Program-made: the position numbers and the translations under genes
Part shown: positions 7,335 through 15,024 of the stretch, one piece after another
Numbering within the stretch: position 1 is the stretch's first letter
How the letters are laid out: each line of letters starts with the position of its first letter
Notes under the pieces: generated by a model
The model's database searches: none
Told to the model about the DNA's origin: nothing
The model's input: only the letters and a program-made list of their open reading frames with translations
NCBI GenBank assembly: GCA_050246635.1
Contig: JBFWVR010000005.1
Coordinates: forward strand, 372,001-436,000
Reading direction: 5' to 3'
Length of the DNA: 64,000 nt
From: JBFWVR01 sp050246635
GTDB taxonomy: Bacteria; Acidobacteriota; Vicinamibacteria; Vicinamibacterales; UBA2999

Positions 7335-8632
7335 TCGGCGGGAATCGCGCCAGCCGGCGTCGGCAGGCGGACGAGGTCGATCACGATCTGGTCCGGCCGC
7401 GTCCGCGTCAGCGCATCGGCGAACTCCCGCGAGCGGTTCCCGACCACCAGCACTTCCGCGTGCGCCAGGACCTCGTCAATCGACTCGCAGAGCAGCGACG
7501 AGAGATGCGGGATGCGCTCCTCGATGTACGCCTTGTTGGCGCCGACCAGCCGGGCCGAGAAGACGTTGCGGTCGTAGATGCGCAGGTCGAGGCCTTTCCC
7601 CAGCAGCGTCTCGGCGAGGCTGACGATCGGGCTCTCGCGCAGGTCGTCCGTGTTGGCCTTGAAGCTGAACCCGAGCAGGCCCACCCGATGCCGGCCCGTG
7701 GCCAGCACGTCGTCGATCGCGTGCTCCACCTGGAGGCGGTTGCTCGGCAGGATCGAGGAGATCACGGGGAGCTCGACGTCGTGCTCCTTGGCGCAGTACT
7801 GCAGCGCGCGGACGTCCTTCGGCAGGCACGACCCACCAAACGCAAACCCCGGCTTCAGGTAGTAGGGCGACAGGTTCAGCTTGTCGTCCTGGCAGAAGAT
7901 GTCCATCACGTCGTGGCTGTCGATGTCGAGCGACCGGCAGACGTTGCCGATCTCGTTGGCGAAGCACACCTTCAGCGCGTGCCAGGTGTTGCTGGCGTAC
8001 TTGATCATCTCGGCGACGCGGATGCTGGTGTGGACCAGCGGGGCCTCGAGCGAGTCGTACAGCGCCGTCGTGCCGGAGAGATCGGCCGCGTGGTTGTGCC
8101 CCACGAGGGTGAGCGGGGGCTGCCGGAAGTCACGGACGGCCGTGCCCTCCCGCAGGAACTCCGGGTTCACCGACACGCCGAAGCCCTCACCGTACTTCAG
8201 CCCTGAGGCCGATTCGAGGGCGGGGATGACGACCTCGTGGGTGGTGCCCGGCAGCACCGTGCTGCGCACGACCACGAGGTGGTATCCCGTGCCGCCGGCC
8301 AGGGCCTCGCCAATCTGCTCGGACACGCGGCCGAGGTGCGTCAGGTCCAGCTTGCCATTGCGCTGGCTCGGCGTGCCGACGCAGATGAGCGACAGCTCGC
8401 TCGCGTGCACCGCGTCGGCCGCGTCCGTCGTCGCGCGCAGGCGGCCCGCCGCCGCGCTCTCGCGCACCGACTCGGCCACGCCGGGCTCGATGATGGGGCT
8501 GCGCCCCTCGTTGATCGCCGCCACCTTCTCGCGGTTGACGTCGACGCCGACCACCTCGTGACCGTCGGCGGCGAGCATTGCCGCCGTGACCGTACCCACG
8601 TACCCCAATCCGAATACTGCGACTCGCATCAT
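7313..8632 (-). CDS. algD: GDP-mannose 6-dehydrogenase (AlgD-like)
   Basis: The 439-residue enzyme begins with a GLGYVG NAD-binding motif and has the catalytic cysteine in FAFGGSCLPKDVRAL; counted from the second Met it is Cys268, the same number as in Pseudomonas AlgD. The C terminus (RGICW) and the LRIYDRNVFSARLVGANKAYIEERIPHLSSLL-type region also match AlgD better than UDP-glucose dehydrogenases. It oxidises GDP-mannose to GDP-mannuronate, a uronic acid donor. Its ATGATG start overlaps the stop of the upstream glycosyltransferase (ATGA), so it is translationally coupled as the last gene of the operon. No other alginate genes (alg8, alg44, algE, algG) are here, so the mannuronate probably goes into a different polymer. 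Confidence 0.9.
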   Translation of the reverse strand: MMRVAVFGLGYVGTVTAAMLAADGHEVVGVDVNREKVAAINEGRSPIIEPGVAESVRESAAAGRLRATTDAADAVHASELSLICVGTPSQRNGKLDLTHLGRVSEQIGEALAGGTGYHLVVVRSTVLPGTTHEVVIPALESASGLKYGEGFGVSVNPEFLREGTAVRDFRQPPLTLVGHNHAADLSGTTALYDSLEAPLVHTSIRVAEMIKYASNTWHALKVCFANEIGNVCRSLDIDSHDVMDIFCQDDKLNLSPYYLKPGFAFGGSCLPKDVRALQYCAKEHDVELPVISSILPSNRLQVEHAIDDVLATGRHRVGLLGFSFKANTDDLRESPIVSLAETLLGKGLDLRIYDRNVFSARLVGANKAYIEERIPHLSSLLCESIDEVLAHAEVLVVGNRSREFADALTRTRPDQIVIDLVRLPTPAGAIPADYRGICW

Positions 8633-9933
8633 GCCCCTTCCGTTGGCGCCGGGCCCGGGAGGGGCCGTGCCGGCTTGCCGGTGAACGCCGGTGCGCCGGC
8701 GCGGTTCCAGGCCGACGGGGCCGCCGACGCCGCGAGGCGGCCGAGCGCCGCCTCGAGGTCGTCGGCGACGGCCGACCAGTCGAATGTACGGGCCACGAGG
8801 TCGTGGGCCGTGTCGCCCAGGCGCCGGCGCTCGCCGGCGTCGCCGAGCAGGCGCACGACCGCCGCCGCGAAGGCGGCGGGGTCGTCTGCCAGCACCAGGT
8901 GTCGGCCGTCCTCGATCGGCAGTCCCTCCGCGCCGACGCGCGTGGAGACGACCGGCTTGCCCATGGCCATGGCCTCGAAGATCTTCAGCCGCGTGCCGCC
9001 GCCAATCCGGAGCGGCACGACATAGACCGCCGCGTCGGCGATGAACGGTCGCACGTCCTCGACCCGGCCGGTGACGACGACGCCGGCCTCCGCGGCCAGG
9101 CGCACCACGGCGGGCGTCGGCGCCCGCCCGACGATGTCGAGCCGGACATCGGGCACCCCGGCGCGGATGGCCGGGAGGACGTCGCGACAGAACCACACCA
9201 TCGCGTCCTCGTTCGGCAGCCAGTCCATCGACCCGGTGAAGACGAGCGTGCGGCTCTCGGCGGGCGCGGGTTCCGGCGCGAAGTAGGCGGTGTCGACACC
9301 GGTCGGCACCACGTGCACGTCCCCGGCGCGCACGCCGTCGTAGAGCCGCGCGAACGTCTCGCGATCGGCGTCGGACACGGCCAGGATGCCGTCGACGTCC
9401 CGGAGGGCCTGCGCCTCGTAGCGCAGCATCCGGCGATACTGCGCGGCGTAGAGCGCCCGTCGGAGCGGGCTGCCCGCCGTCTCCGCGTGGCGTCGCCAGA
9501 TCTCCGACTCGACGTTGTGCGTGAACAGCACGACGGGACAGGGCAGGCGCTTCGGCAGGTTCACCGCCGAGCACAGGAAGTCGGCGACGACGAGGTCGAA
9601 GGTCTCCGTCGCGAGCAGTTGCTCGATCCGGCGCCGGTAGGCCGCGGAGCGGTACTGGCCGACGGCATACGGCAGGGGGTCCGCGAGGTGGCGGGCGGCG
9701 CGCGCGTAGAACCGCAGCGAGCCCTTTGGCGCCTCGATCCGCGGCACGACCTCGACGCGATCGGCCACCTCGTGCATGCCCTCGATGTGCGCCTGCGGCT
9801 CGTCGGGGGCCGCGAACGCGAGGTACGTCACCTCGTGCCTGGCGGCCAGCTGCTTCATCAGGTGCCAGGTCCGCAGCTTGCCGCCCTTGTCGAGGGGCAG
9901 CAGCAGGTCGGACTTCAGCCAGAGGATGCGCAT
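8629..9933 (-). CDS. Glycosyltransferase family 4 (GT-B fold)
   Basis: This 434-residue protein starts MRILWLKSDLLLPLDKGGK, with the Gly-rich acceptor loop of GT4 enzymes. Its C-terminal donor-binding half includes LVFTGSMDWLPNEDAM, IVGRAPTP and VPLRIGGGTRLKIFEAMAMGKPVVST, the GT4 EX7E-type nucleotide-sugar site. It resembles the family of TIGR03087/PEP-CTERM-locus sugar transferases. It probably adds one sugar to the lipid-linked EPS repeat at the cytoplasmic face. Start and stop overlap neighbours by one and four bases (TGATG upstream, ATGA downstream). Donor and linkage are unknown. Confidence 0.9.
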   Translation of the reverse strand: MRILWLKSDLLLPLDKGGKLRTWHLMKQLAARHEVTYLAFAAPDEPQAHIEGMHEVADRVEVVPRIEAPKGSLRFYARAARHLADPLPYAVGQYRSAAYRRRIEQLLATETFDLVVADFLCSAVNLPKRLPCPVVLFTHNVESEIWRRHAETAGSPLRRALYAAQYRRMLRYEAQALRDVDGILAVSDADRETFARLYDGVRAGDVHVVPTGVDTAYFAPEPAPAESRTLVFTGSMDWLPNEDAMVWFCRDVLPAIRAGVPDVRLDIVGRAPTPAVVRLAAEAGVVVTGRVEDVRPFIADAAVYVVPLRIGGGTRLKIFEAMAMGKPVVSTRVGAEGLPIEDGRHLVLADDPAAFAAAVVRLLGDAGERRRLGDTAHDLVARTFDWSAVADDLEAALGRLAASAAPSAWNRAGAPAFTGKPARPLPGPAPTEGA

Positions 9934-11909
9934 CAGGCCCGGACTCCTCTCTGGTCGATGGTGGCGGCGGCCGGCGCCACGCTGGCCGCGGGCCGGGGCC
10001 CGGGCAGCGTCTGGACGCCGTCGCCGTCGATGAACGTGCGGAACCAGAGCTCGAGGTTGAGCAGGCTCCAGATGCGGTCGCCGCCGCGCACGCGGCCGGC
10101 GGCATGGTCGTCGAGCAGCCGGGCGACGGCGCCCGGCTCCAGCACGCCGCGCTGGCGGCACCGGCGGTCCAGCAAGACGTCGCGCGCCACCTGGTTCCAG
10201 CGCCCGCCGACCCAGCCGGCGAACGGCACCGGGAACCCCAGCTTGGGCCGGTGGAGGATGCTGTCGGGCAACACGCCCTTCATGGCCTCCCGCAGCACGC
10301 GCTTCGTGGTCCATCCGGACAGCTTCCAGCGATCGGGGAGCCGCGCCGCGAACTCGACGAGCTCGTGATCGAGGAAGGGCACGCGACTCTCGATGGACGC
10401 CGACATGCTCATCCGGTCCTGCTTCATCAGCAGCTCCACCAGGTAGGTCTTGATGTCCGCGTACAGGAGGCGATCGAGGAACGTGCTGTCGGCCGGCGCG
10501 GCGTCGTAGAGGTGCCGGCAGGCGTCGTACGCGGCCGCCCGGCCGGCGGCGGCCGCGGAGCCGGGGAACAGCAGGGCGTCCTGTTCGGCGAGTCGCACCG
10601 ACGCGAAGTTGTCGAAGAGCATCGCGTCCGGCGTGCGGGGCATGGCAAGGAAGCTGCGCGCGGCATAGCGCCCCAGCTTGCCCGGGAGGTGCGGCAGCAC
10701 CCGGGCCAGCGCCCGGCGGCCGGCCGCGGGCACGGCCTGCTCGTAGATGCCGCCGGCGCGCCAGTTCAGGGCCGTGCGCGGGTACTTGCCGTAGCCGGCG
10801 AGGAGCTCGTCGCTGCCTTCACCCGTCAGCACCACGGTGACGTGGCGGCGTGCCAGCTCCGAGACGAAGTGGAGCGGCACGCTGGAGGGATGGGCAATCG
10901 GCGTGTCCTCGTGCCAGACGAGCCGCGGCAAGGCGCCGAAGAAGTCCTCGTCGTCGATCACGATCTCGTGCGACTCGGCGCCGATCGCACGCGCGACCTG
11001 CCGGGCGTACTCGAGCTCGTTGAAGGCGCGGTCCTCGAAGGCGACCGAGAAGGTGCGGATGGGCGACGACACGTGCCGTGCCATCAGGGCCGCGATGGCG
11101 CTGCTGTCGATGCCACCCGACAGGAACACGCCGAGTGGGACGTCGCTCATGAGCCGCAGCCGCACCGACTCGTCCAGCAACGCGCGGAACCGCGGGACCA
11201 CGTCCGCGTCGCGCAGGTGCTCCGGCCGGTCGCCGGCCGGCACGTCCCAGTAGCGGGACGTGCGCACCACGCCGCGCTCGAACACCAGCTGGTGACCGGG
11301 CTCGAGCGCCTCGATGCCGCGGAACAGCGTGGCGTCGCCCGAGACGAAGCGAGTGGCCAGCACCTCGGGGATGGCGCCTTCCCGCGCCTCGGCCGGCACA
11401 CGACCGCTGGCCAGGATGGCCTTCACCTCGGAACCGAAGAGCAGGGTGTCGCGCCGCCGCGCCCAGTAGAGGGGCTTGATGCCGAGCCGGTCCCGCACGA
11501 GCAGCAGGCGCCGCGCGGGGGCGTCCCAGAGCGCGATGGCGAACATGCCGCGCAGGCGACGTACGAACCCGTCCCCCCATTCCTCGTAGGCGTGGACCAG
11601 TGTCTCGGTGTCCGAGCGGGTCCGGTACCGGTGGCCGCGCGCCTCGAGCGCCTCACGCAACTCCGCGTGGTTGTAGATCTCGCCGTTGAAGGCCACCTGC
11701 ACCGAGCCGGTCTCGTTCGCGAGCGGCTGCCGGCCGCCGGCGAGATCCACGATGCTGAGGCGGCGGTGGGCCAGGGCGGCCCGGTCGTCCGACCAGAGGC
11801 CGAAATCGTCGGGCCCCCGGTGGGCGAGGACGTCGCGCATGCGGGCCGCGCACGCGGGTGCCTCCGGATCGAGGCCCGTGGCGGAGACGAGTCCAGCGAG
11901 ACCACACAT
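9933..11909 (-). CDS. asnB: Asparagine synthase-like glutamine amidotransferase (copy 1)
   Basis: The 658-residue protein starts MCGLAGL, so Cys2 becomes the N-terminal nucleophile of the class II glutamine amidotransferase domain (about 1-215; FNGEIYN at 74-80). The synthase domain carries the PP-loop SGGIDSS at 264-270 for ATP binding. Housekeeping AsnB makes asparagine. Paralogues inside exosortase/EPS loci are thought to amidate a sugar acid or similar acceptor, and uronate made by the AlgD-like enzyme would be a plausible target. That link is inference. It lies between two GT4 genes with almost no spacing. Confidence 0.88.
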   Translation of the reverse strand: MCGLAGLVSATGLDPEAPACAARMRDVLAHRGPDDFGLWSDDRAALAHRRLSIVDLAGGRQPLANETGSVQVAFNGEIYNHAELREALEARGHRYRTRSDTETLVHAYEEWGDGFVRRLRGMFAIALWDAPARRLLLVRDRLGIKPLYWARRRDTLLFGSEVKAILASGRVPAEAREGAIPEVLATRFVSGDATLFRGIEALEPGHQLVFERGVVRTSRYWDVPAGDRPEHLRDADVVPRFRALLDESVRLRLMSDVPLGVFLSGGIDSSAIAALMARHVSSPIRTFSVAFEDRAFNELEYARQVARAIGAESHEIVIDDEDFFGALPRLVWHEDTPIAHPSSVPLHFVSELARRHVTVVLTGEGSDELLAGYGKYPRTALNWRAGGIYEQAVPAAGRRALARVLPHLPGKLGRYAARSFLAMPRTPDAMLFDNFASVRLAEQDALLFPGSAAAAGRAAAYDACRHLYDAAPADSTFLDRLLYADIKTYLVELLMKQDRMSMSASIESRVPFLDHELVEFAARLPDRWKLSGWTTKRVLREAMKGVLPDSILHRPKLGFPVPFAGWVGGRWNQVARDVLLDRRCRQRGVLEPGAVARLLDDHAAGRVRGGDRIWSLLNLELWFRTFIDGDGVQTLPGPRPAASVAPAAATIDQRGVRA

Positions 11910-11910
11910 G

Positions 11911-13014
11911 TCAGGCCGCCTGTCCGTAGAGACGATCGAAGGCGTCCACCATGCGATCGAAGGAATATCGGTCGCGGACCTCGCGCCGGGCCGCCTCGCC
12001 CAGCCGCGCGCCGAGGCTGGCGTCGTCCATCAGGCGCACGAGCCGGTCGGCGAGGACCGGGGGGTTGTCCGCCGGCACGAGCAGCCCGCTGCGGCCGTCG
12101 TCAATCACGTCCACGAGGCCGCCGACGGCGGACGCCACGACGGGCAACCCGGCGGCCATGGCTTCCAGCACCGCGTTGGGCAGCGATTCGGTACGCGACG
12201 GCAGCACGAAGATGTCGGCGGCGGCCAGGACCTCCGGGATGTCGTCCCGCGGTCCCAGGAACCGCACCCGGTCGCCGAGCCCTCGCTCGGCGGCCCGGGC
12301 CGCAATGCGCTCGCGTTCCGGGCCGGCGCCCACCAGGTCGAACGAGGCGTCCGGGTGACGGGCGAGGACCGCGGCGGCCGCGTCGACGAGCACGTCGTGC
12401 CCCTTCTCCGGACGCAGGTTCGCCACCGTGACGACGCGGCGGAGCGGCTCCCGACCGGCGTGGAGCCTGGGGCGGAAGCGGTCGCAGTCGATGCCGTTCG
12501 GCACCACGGCGACCTTGCCTGCGGGCACACCTTCCTCGCGGAGGCGCGTGGCGGCCGCCTCCGAGTTGGCGACCACCGCGTGCGCGCACGAATAGGCCGC
12601 CGTCTGCAGGGCGCGTTGCGCGGGGCTCCGATCGCGATTCAGCCCGCGCCGGTTGCCCAGGCGCCGCCGCACGCCTGCGAGGCGCGCGGCCGGCAGCGCG
12701 AAGATGTTCGTGTAGAGGTCGCTCGCGTGCACCACCGTGATGCCCAGCCGCCGGCACCACCGGGCAAACGCCAGCGCCTGGCGCCACGATGCGGCCCGGC
12801 GGAAGCTGCGCACGGGGAACTCGGTGACCGACGCCGCTGACGCCGTCACGCGGTCGCGCCACGGCCCCTCGGCCCGGAGGCACGCCACATGGACGGTCCA
12901 TCGATCCGGGGACAGGCGCCGGACGAGCTCGATCATCTGGCGCTCGGTGCCGCCGGTGTCGAAGCTGGTCATCACGACGGCGAGTGGAGCGGGCACGCAA
13001 GTGGGCACACGCAT
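11911..13014 (-). CDS. Glycosyltransferase family 4 (GT-B fold)
   Basis: About 367 residues starting from an ATG that gives MRVPTCVPAP. The N-terminal half has the VVMTSFDTGGTERQMIELV motif (GGTE acceptor loop). The C-terminal half has VANLRPEKGHDVLVDA, FLGPRDDIPEVLAAADIFVLPSRTESLPNAVLEAMAAGLPVV, the classic GT4 donor site with the E-x7-E pattern. It should use a nucleotide-sugar donor to extend a lipid-linked oligosaccharide. The stop lies two bases before the next gene. A 53-base gap separates it from the upstream amidotransferase. Confidence 0.9.
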   Translation of the reverse strand: MRVPTCVPAPLAVVMTSFDTGGTERQMIELVRRLSPDRWTVHVACLRAEGPWRDRVTASAASVTEFPVRSFRRAASWRQALAFARWCRRLGITVVHASDLYTNIFALPAARLAGVRRRLGNRRGLNRDRSPAQRALQTAAYSCAHAVVANSEAAATRLREEGVPAGKVAVVPNGIDCDRFRPRLHAGREPLRRVVTVANLRPEKGHDVLVDAAAAVLARHPDASFDLVGAGPERERIAARAAERGLGDRVRFLGPRDDIPEVLAAADIFVLPSRTESLPNAVLEAMAAGLPVVASAVGGLVDVIDDGRSGLLVPADNPPVLADRLVRLMDDASLGARLGEAARREVRDRYSFDRMVDAFDRLYGQAA

Positions 13015-13067
13015 GGTCGAGCAAAGCAGATGCCACGATCCGGCGCGCAAACGCGCCACTTCCGGCG

Positions 13068-15008
13068 TCACGTCGCGCCCACGACGGCATCGAGCGGAAG
13101 ATTGGGTGCGCACTGTGGAAGCGGAGTGCCCGGCGTTCCCAGGTACAGGGCGTGCCAGCGCTCGAAGACGATGAGCTGCCACAGGCGCAGCGTGTGATCG
13201 CGACGCCCGTGCAGGTGCTCGTCGACGAGCCGTCGCACGGCCGCCGGCTCGAAGTAGCCCCGGGTGAGACTCTCGCGCGAGAGCAGGGTGTCGGCGAAGA
13301 GCTCCCGCGTGCCGCCGCGGAACCAGGCGCCCAGGGGCGCGCTGAACCCGCGTTTCTTCCGGTCGATCAGCGCGGCGGGCAGGAGGCGCGCCGCGACCTC
13401 CTTGAGCACGTGCTTGCGGCGGCCGCCCTGGATCTTGCGGGACGCCGGGAGCGTCGCCGCGAAGTCCACGACGTGGTTGTCGAGCAGCGGCACCCGTGAC
13501 TCGAGCGAGTGCGCCATGCTCATGCGGTCCACCTTCACGAGCACGTCCTCCGGCAGGTAGGTGTCCGCGTCCACGTGCATCATCTGGCTGGCCCACGGCA
13601 GGTGCGCGTACGGCGTGAAGTGCGCGTGGAGGCGCGCCTCGGGCGCCGCCGGTCGCAGCCGGCCGCGCAGGTCGCTGGTCAGCAGCGCCGCCTTGTCATC
13701 GGGGCCGAAGAACCGCATGTCGTCCACGTAGCGGCTCTGCGGGTCCATCGCCACGTGCCGCAGGAAGGCGCGGCCACGCGCCCCCCGGGGCAGGATCGCG
13801 GCGGCCGCGCCGGCGAGCCGCCCCGCGCCCGGCGGGCTCCAGCGGTCGAACGCCGCGACGCGAGGGTGCGGCAGGTAACGCTCGTAGCCGCCGAAGAGCT
13901 CGTCGCCGCCGTCCCCGGACAGCGCGACCGTGACATGCCGGCGCGCGAGCTCGGACACGTACCAGGTCGGGATGGCCGAGGCATCGCCAAACGGCTCGTC
14001 GAAGTGCGAGACGAGCGCGTCGAGGATGCGCAGGGCGTCGGGCTCCACGACGAACTCGTGGTGCTCCGTCCCGTACCGGCGGGCGACCTCACGCGCGTAC
14101 GGCCGCTCGTCCCCGCTTCCGCCGGCGAAGCCGATGGAGAAGGTGCGGACCGGGCCCTGGCCCGCCTGCGCCATCAGCGCGACCACCACGCTCGAGTCGA
14201 TCCCGCCTGACAGGAACGCGCCGAGCGGGACGTCGCTGACCATGTGCGAACGCACGGCGTCCCGCAGCACGTCATGAAGCGCCTCCACGGCCTCTTCCGG
14301 TGAGCCCGTGAACGTCTCCGACGCGGGCGGATCCCAGTACCGGCGCACCCGCATCGTGCCGTCGCGCCACTCGAGGAGGTGTCCCGGCGGGAGCTTGCGG
14401 ATGCCGGCGAAGATCGATCCGTCCCGCGGCGTGTAGAGGAACGACAGGTAATGATCGAGCGCGGCGGGATCGAGCTCCCGCGGCACACCGGGGAGCGCGA
14501 GGAGCGACTTGATCTCGGATGCGAAGGCGAGGCGCCCGCCGCGTTCATGGACGTAGAGAGGCTTGATGCCCATCCGGTCCCGCGCGACCAGCAGCGAGCG
14601 GTCGCGGGCATCCCAGACGGCCAGGCCGAACATTCCCCGCAACCGCGAGACGACGTCCGCGCCCCACTCCTCGTAGCCGTGGACGATGACCTCGGTGTCG
14701 CTTGCGCTGCGGAAGTGGTGCCCACACGCCGAGAGCTCCGCGCGCAACTCGCGGAAGTTGTAGATCTCGCCGTTGAAGACGGTGCAGACCTGCCCGTTCT
14801 CGCTGAAGATCGGCTGCTGGCCGGTCGCGAGGTCGATGATGCTGAGCCGACGCATCCCCAGCGCGACGCCGTCGCCCACCCACGTGCCCTCCTCGTCCGG
14901 GCCACGATGGCGGATGGCGTCGCACATGCGGGTGAGGCTGTCGCGTGCCGGCTCGGCGGGATGGGATCCCGTGCCCGGCGCGTCCACGAATCCGGCGATT
15001 CCACACAT
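13068..15008 (-). CDS. asnB: Asparagine synthase-like glutamine amidotransferase (copy 2)
   Basis: The start is set at MCGIAGF so that Cys2 is the catalytic nucleophile after Met removal; an ATG 24 bases upstream would bury it. The 646-residue protein has the glutaminase domain (FNGEIYN near 78-84) and the synthase domain with SGGIDSS at 267-273. It resembles the XrtA-associated amidotransferase 1 type (MCGIAGFVD start, GDGGDELFGGYERY motif). It is clearly paralogous to the copy about 3 kb away but diverged, so the two probably amidate different acceptors or act at different steps. Confidence 0.9.
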   Translation of the reverse strand: MCGIAGFVDAPGTGSHPAEPARDSLTRMCDAIRHRGPDEEGTWVGDGVALGMRRLSIIDLATGQQPIFSENGQVCTVFNGEIYNFRELRAELSACGHHFRSASDTEVIVHGYEEWGADVVSRLRGMFGLAVWDARDRSLLVARDRMGIKPLYVHERGGRLAFASEIKSLLALPGVPRELDPAALDHYLSFLYTPRDGSIFAGIRKLPPGHLLEWRDGTMRVRRYWDPPASETFTGSPEEAVEALHDVLRDAVRSHMVSDVPLGAFLSGGIDSSVVVALMAQAGQGPVRTFSIGFAGGSGDERPYAREVARRYGTEHHEFVVEPDALRILDALVSHFDEPFGDASAIPTWYVSELARRHVTVALSGDGGDELFGGYERYLPHPRVAAFDRWSPPGAGRLAGAAAAILPRGARGRAFLRHVAMDPQSRYVDDMRFFGPDDKAALLTSDLRGRLRPAAPEARLHAHFTPYAHLPWASQMMHVDADTYLPEDVLVKVDRMSMAHSLESRVPLLDNHVVDFAATLPASRKIQGGRRKHVLKEVAARLLPAALIDRKKRGFSAPLGAWFRGGTRELFADTLLSRESLTRGYFEPAAVRRLVDEHLHGRRDHTLRLWQLIVFERWHALYLGTPGTPLPQCAPNLPLDAVVGAT

Positions 15009-15024
15009 AGTCTGGCGGTTCCTC

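Noticed and set aside
9726..12431. Plus-strand frame of 901 codons over GT4 and asnB
   Set aside because: It crosses several unambiguous minus-strand genes and has no recognisable domains; high GC produces such open antisense frames.
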